Positions 26,470 to 29,447 of a DNA stretch of 29,447 nucleotides are shown here, in pieces (within the stretch, counting starts at the first letter, position 1; the number at the start of each line of letters is the position of its first letter). The position numbers and the translations under genes were made by a program. The notes under the pieces are model-generated. The model was not told the origin of the DNA. It saw nothing but the letters and a program-made list of their open reading frames with translations, and did no database searches. Origin of the DNA: Leptospira ellisii (GTDB lineage: Bacteria; Spirochaetota; Leptospiria; Leptospirales; Leptospiraceae); assembly GCF_002811955.1 (NCBI RefSeq), contig NZ_NPEF01000019.1, forward strand, positions 1 through 29,447. The letters are read 5' to 3'.

Positions 26470-28694
26470 CGTCCGGTTCGGAGTCCGCCGGTTCCGGAGT
26501 TACACTCGATCTGATCGGTATGACCTGCGCCAATTGCGCCCTTCGCATCGAAAAGGGTTTGAAGAAGGTTCCTGGCGTTAAGGATGCTCGGGTCAATTTT
26601 GCGATGGAGACCGCCAAGGTGGAGTTTTCGGAACCCGTTTCCGAAGATATTCTTTTGGACAAGGTCGACTCCTTGGGTTATAGAGCTCTCGTTCATCGGG
26701 ACGTTTTAGAGAACACGGAGACGGACAAGGCTCATCAAAACGAGTTTAAAAAACTGAAATTCCGTCTTACGATTTCGGGCGTCCTTTCGCTTCCCCTTTT
26801 GGCCGCCATGATCGGTCATTTCGGAAGTAACAAAATTTCTGAATATTTTAGTTTTCTAATGAATCCTTGGCTTCAGCTGTTTTTGGCCGCTCCGGTGCAA
26901 TTTTGGATCGGAGCCCCCTTTTATAGTGGCGCTTGGAGATCTTTGAGAAACGGAGGCGCGAACATGGACGTTCTCGTAGCCTTGGGGACTTCGGCGGCGT
27001 TTTTTTTCAGCCTTTACCAATCCTTCCGTTCTTTGGGCGTGCATATACACGGAGAATTACCTTTGTATTACGAAACCTCCGCGGTGTTGATCACTCTGAT
27101 TCTTTTCGGAAAATTTTTGGAACATATCGCGAAGGGTAAGTCCTCCAAGGCGATCCAGTCGTTGGCCGGATTACAGCCTAAAACGGCGAACATTCTCCGG
27201 GACGGCGAGCTCCAGGAGATTCCCTTGGCTGCGGTTCGTGCGGGGGACTTACTTTTGGTGAAAGCGGGTGAAACGATTCCGGTCGACGGAAGCGTGGAAG
27301 AAGGGGATTCGACAGTCGACGAATCGATGTTAACCGGCGAAAGTATTCCCGTGGAAAAAAACGCGGGAAGCGTTTTGTTCGGCGGTTCGTTAAACCGAAA
27401 CGGGATTTTGAAGCTGCGCGCTTCCAAGGTGGGTAAGGATACGCTTCTTGCGGGAATCATCCGGGTCGTTCAGGAAGCGCAAGGTTCACGGGCTCCGATT
27501 CAAAGGATCGCGGATCGTATTTCGGGTGTGTTCGTTCCCGTGGTGGTGGTCGTTTCGTTTTTTACCTTCGCGATCTGGTATTTCGGAGTTCAACCGGGAA
27601 ACTTCGCCGGGGCTCTGGAAAAAGCCATCGCGGTTCTGGTTATCGCGTGTCCTTGCGCCCTCGGTCTAGCCACCCCGGTTTCGATTCTCGCCGGCTCCGG
27701 TCGTGCAGCCGAGAGCGGGATCCTGTTTCGTACGGCGGAAGCATTAGAAATCGCTCATAAAGTGAACACGATCGTATTCGATAAAACGGGAACCTTGACT
27801 TACGGCAAACCGGTGTTAAACGACGTTTCGGTTTTGGATCCTTCGCAAAAACAACTTCTGCTGGGTCTCGCAGCTTCTGCAGAGCAGAATTCGGAACATC
27901 CTTTGTCCAAAGCGGTGGTCGAGGAAGCCAAGCGGCAAGGTCTTTCCCTGGCGATTCCGGAAGATTTCGAGACGATTCCGGGAGGAGGGATCCTCGCTGC
28001 AGTGCAGGGAAAACGGATTCTTCTGGGAACGGATCTTCTTTTGAGGAATAAGGGCGTCGCGTTGGATTCCGAACTGCTCAAACTAAAATCCGAAAAAGAA
28101 ACGGAGGGAAACACGGTCGTACATTTGAGCGTGGACGGCAAACATTCGGCGATCCTGTCCTTGGCGGATTCGATAAAAGAATCCACCCCGACCGCGATCG
28201 AACGCCTCAAGTCCGCGGGTATGGAAGTTTACATGATCACCGGAGACAATGCGAGAACGGCGCGTGCGGTCGCCCAAAAATGCGGCATTGAACATGTGTT
28301 AGCTGAAGTTCTTCCGGAGGGAAAAGCAGACGAGATTCGGAAGCTGCGGGAATCCGGAAAGATCGTGGCTATGATAGGGGACGGAATCAACGACGCTCCC
28401 GCGCTCGCGCTGGCCGATTTGGGTGTCGCGATGGGAACCGGAACCGACGTGGCGATGGAATCTTCGGACGTCGTGATCATGAACGGCGATCTTTCCACGA
28501 TTCCGAGCGCTTTCAAGATCAGCGGAAGGACCGTTTACAATATCCGGCAGAATCTTTTTTGGGCGTTGGTCTACAACGCGCTCGGGATTCCGATCGCGGC
28601 GTTCGGGTTCCTCGCCCCTTGGTTGGCGGGAGGAGCCATGGCGCTCAGTTCCGTTTCGGTGGTTTTGAACGCGTTACGGCTTCAGAAACGGTAG
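26466..28694 (+). CDS. copA: Cu(I)-exporting P1B-type ATPase
   Basis: A 742-residue copper-translocating ATPase that pumps Cu(I) out of the cytoplasm. Order of parts: one HMA domain with GMTCANC (C21, C24), two N-terminal helices, a membrane block, actuator loop TGES (290-293), the transport CPC motif (395-397), phosphorylation site D439 in DKTGT, the nucleotide-binding SEHPLSKA, the hinge GDGINDAPALA, and last helices with YNALGIP and MALSSVSVVLNALRL, which are the Cu(I)-type (P1B-1) signatures. The frame is open from 26304, but the upstream part is an out-of-frame reading of copZ; ATG 26466 overlaps the copZ stop. Only one HMA domain is present, common in bacteria. It ends the copper operon. 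Confidence 0.96.
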   Translation: MTSGSESAGSGVTLDLIGMTCANCALRIEKGLKKVPGVKDARVNFAMETAKVEFSEPVSEDILLDKVDSLGYRALVHRDVLENTETDKAHQNEFKKLKFRLTISGVLSLPLLAAMIGHFGSNKISEYFSFLMNPWLQLFLAAPVQFWIGAPFYSGAWRSLRNGGANMDVLVALGTSAAFFFSLYQSFRSLGVHIHGELPLYYETSAVLITLILFGKFLEHIAKGKSSKAIQSLAGLQPKTANILRDGELQEIPLAAVRAGDLLLVKAGETIPVDGSVEEGDSTVDESMLTGESIPVEKNAGSVLFGGSLNRNGILKLRASKVGKDTLLAGIIRVVQEAQGSRAPIQRIADRISGVFVPVVVVVSFFTFAIWYFGVQPGNFAGALEKAIAVLVIACPCALGLATPVSILAGSGRAAESGILFRTAEALEIAHKVNTIVFDKTGTLTYGKPVLNDVSVLDPSQKQLLLGLAASAEQNSEHPLSKAVVEEAKRQGLSLAIPEDFETIPGGGILAAVQGKRILLGTDLLLRNKGVALDSELLKLKSEKETEGNTVVHLSVDGKHSAILSLADSIKESTPTAIERLKSAGMEVYMITGDNARTARAVAQKCGIEHVLAEVLPEGKADEIRKLRESGKIVAMIGDGINDAPALALADLGVAMGTGTDVAMESSDVVIMNGDLSTIPSAFKISGRTVYNIRQNLFWALVYNALGIPIAAFGFLAPWLAGGAMALSSVSVVLNALRLQKR

Positions 28695-28731
28695 ATTCCG
28701 GTGAGGCGTAGCGGAAATTCGAAAAAATAAA

Positions 28732-28747
28732 TTTAGAATATTCTAAA
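28732..28747. repeat. 16-bp perfect AT-rich palindrome
   Basis: TTTAGAATATTCTAAA reads the same on both strands. It lies between the convergent copA and GST genes, where an operator would be unexpected. A related string, ATATTCTAAAGTA (28738-28750), recurs exactly at 19944-19956 upstream of the lipase gene. It resembles Fur/PerR-type boxes but lacks their usual central base. Confidence 0.5.
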
Positions 28748-28759
28748 GTAGTCGAGAAA

Positions 28760-28787
28760 GGCGCTTCGGCCGGAAGGTCCGGGCGCC
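28760..28787. terminator. Strong bulged hairpin between convergent copA and GST genes
   Basis: GGCGC (28760-28764) and GCGCC (28783-28787) enclose CCGGA (28770-28774) and TCCGG (28778-28782) with an AGG loop, giving a ten-base GC-rich stem with one five-base bulge. No long T-run follows on either strand. Its place, just after copA and just after the convergent GST gene, suggests a bidirectional stop for both. Confidence 0.5.
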
Positions 28788-28796
28788 TATTGTGCG

Positions 28797-29429
28797 TTAG
28801 ACGGATTTCTTCAAGGCTCCGTCCACCCATTCCTTGTAGGAATACAATCCGCTTATCGTGGCCACATAGGCCGCCGCCGCGGGATCCAACGCGTCGATTC
28901 CGTACGTGATAAAACGCCCCACGACGGGAGCGTAGAATGCGTCGGCGATTCCGAATTCCTTTCCGAACAAAAACGGTCCTTTGTGGGTTCGGAGACATTC
29001 CTTCCAGATGGATTCGATTCTTCTAATGTCTTTCCACGCTTCCTGCGGAAAGGTCTTACCGTGAAGTTTGTCGGCGAGGTTCATCGACAGGTTTTTTCTA
29101 AGATCCATAAATCCGGAGTGCATTTCCGCCGTCACGGATCTTGCCAGGGCGCGTGCGGCCTTGTCCTTGGGCCATAGGTTTTTTTCGGGGAAGGTTTCCG
29201 CCAAATATTCGCAAATGCTTAAGGAATCCCAGATTCTCGTCTCCCCGTCCAACAGAACCGGAACCTTTCCAGAATCGGAATAGAGTTTTATTTTTTCGTA
29301 GAATTCGGGCGTGTTTAATACGAGCTGAATTTCGACGAAGGGTATTTTACTTTCCTTGAGTAGGATCCAGGGACGAAACGACCAAGAGGAGAATTTTTTG
29401 TCTCCGATTACGAGTTGCAGTTCTGCCAT
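28797..29429 (-). CDS. Glutathione S-transferase family protein
   Basis: A 210-residue cytosolic GST. The thioredoxin-like N-terminal domain shows SSWSFRPWILLKESKIPF (about 14-31) with the serine expected to activate glutathione, the cis-proline segment SGKVPVLLDG (about 53-62), and the gamma-glutamyl binding DSLSICEYLAE (about 68-78), where Asp replaces the more usual Glu. The helical C-terminal domain contains FLFGKEFGIADAFYAPVVGRF, the conserved N-capping box (IADAF). It likely conjugates or reduces electrophiles; the substrate is unknown. ATG 29429 lies 18 bases from the window edge, and no clear ribosome-binding site is visible in the remaining bases. It converges with copA. Confidence 0.93.
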   Translation of the reverse strand: MAELQLVIGDKKFSSWSFRPWILLKESKIPFVEIQLVLNTPEFYEKIKLYSDSGKVPVLLDGETRIWDSLSICEYLAETFPEKNLWPKDKAARALARSVTAEMHSGFMDLRKNLSMNLADKLHGKTFPQEAWKDIRRIESIWKECLRTHKGPFLFGKEFGIADAFYAPVVGRFITYGIDALDPAAAAYVATISGLYSYKEWVDGALKKSV

Positions 29430-29447
29430 GGAACCAAATTCGTTCCG

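Overview
The window looks like chromosomal DNA of a spirochaete of the genus Leptospira. The clues are a DUF1577-type protein (a family I know only from Leptospira), likely TTG starts, many exported proteins with loose signal peptides, and the general gene style. This is inference from protein appearance, not a database match. No rRNA, tRNA, CRISPR array, transposase or phage gene was seen. About 20 protein genes are supported.

Layout. 1-486: no convincing gene; a GC-rich series of small hairpins lies at 281-390. 487-1788 (-): compact UvrD-type helicase. 1990-5473 (+): small unknown protein, DedA membrane protein, AttH/CrtC-like protein, Porin_O_P-type outer-membrane channel. 5493-6644 (-): DUF1577/PilZ-like protein. 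6645-7090: AT-rich, no gene seen. 7091-9695 (+): small exported protein followed by a bicarbonate/sulfate-type transporter fused to a STAS domain and a beta-carbonic anhydrase. 9722-11793 (-): two-gene operon of LLM flavin monooxygenase and aldo/keto reductase. 11906-13750 (+): sodium/solute symporter. 13862-18787 (+): small Cys-rich exported protein, TolC-type outer-membrane factor and heavy-metal RND pump, with no adaptor gene beside them.

18867-24323 is the most unusual part. It holds a true lipase (-), a membrane-anchored unknown protein (-), a secreted alpha/beta hydrolase (-), an anchored unknown protein on the opposite strand (+), and a second copy of the hydrolase (-). The two hydrolase genes share a 468-base stretch that looks perfectly identical by eye and covers the C-terminal 117 codons plus 114 bases of downstream DNA. 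The upstream halves have diverged. This points to recent gene conversion or partial duplication, and it left a truncated remnant of the neighbouring gene behind the second copy.

24660-25745 (-): radical SAM protein of the SplB/PA0069 type. 25956-28694 (+): copper operon csoR-copZ-copA, with a G-tract palindrome that overlaps the csoR ribosome-binding site. 28797-29429 (-): glutathione S-transferase. Metal and stress handling (Cu export, RND efflux, GST, flavin and NADPH oxidoreductases) and secreted lipid or ester hydrolases are the main themes.
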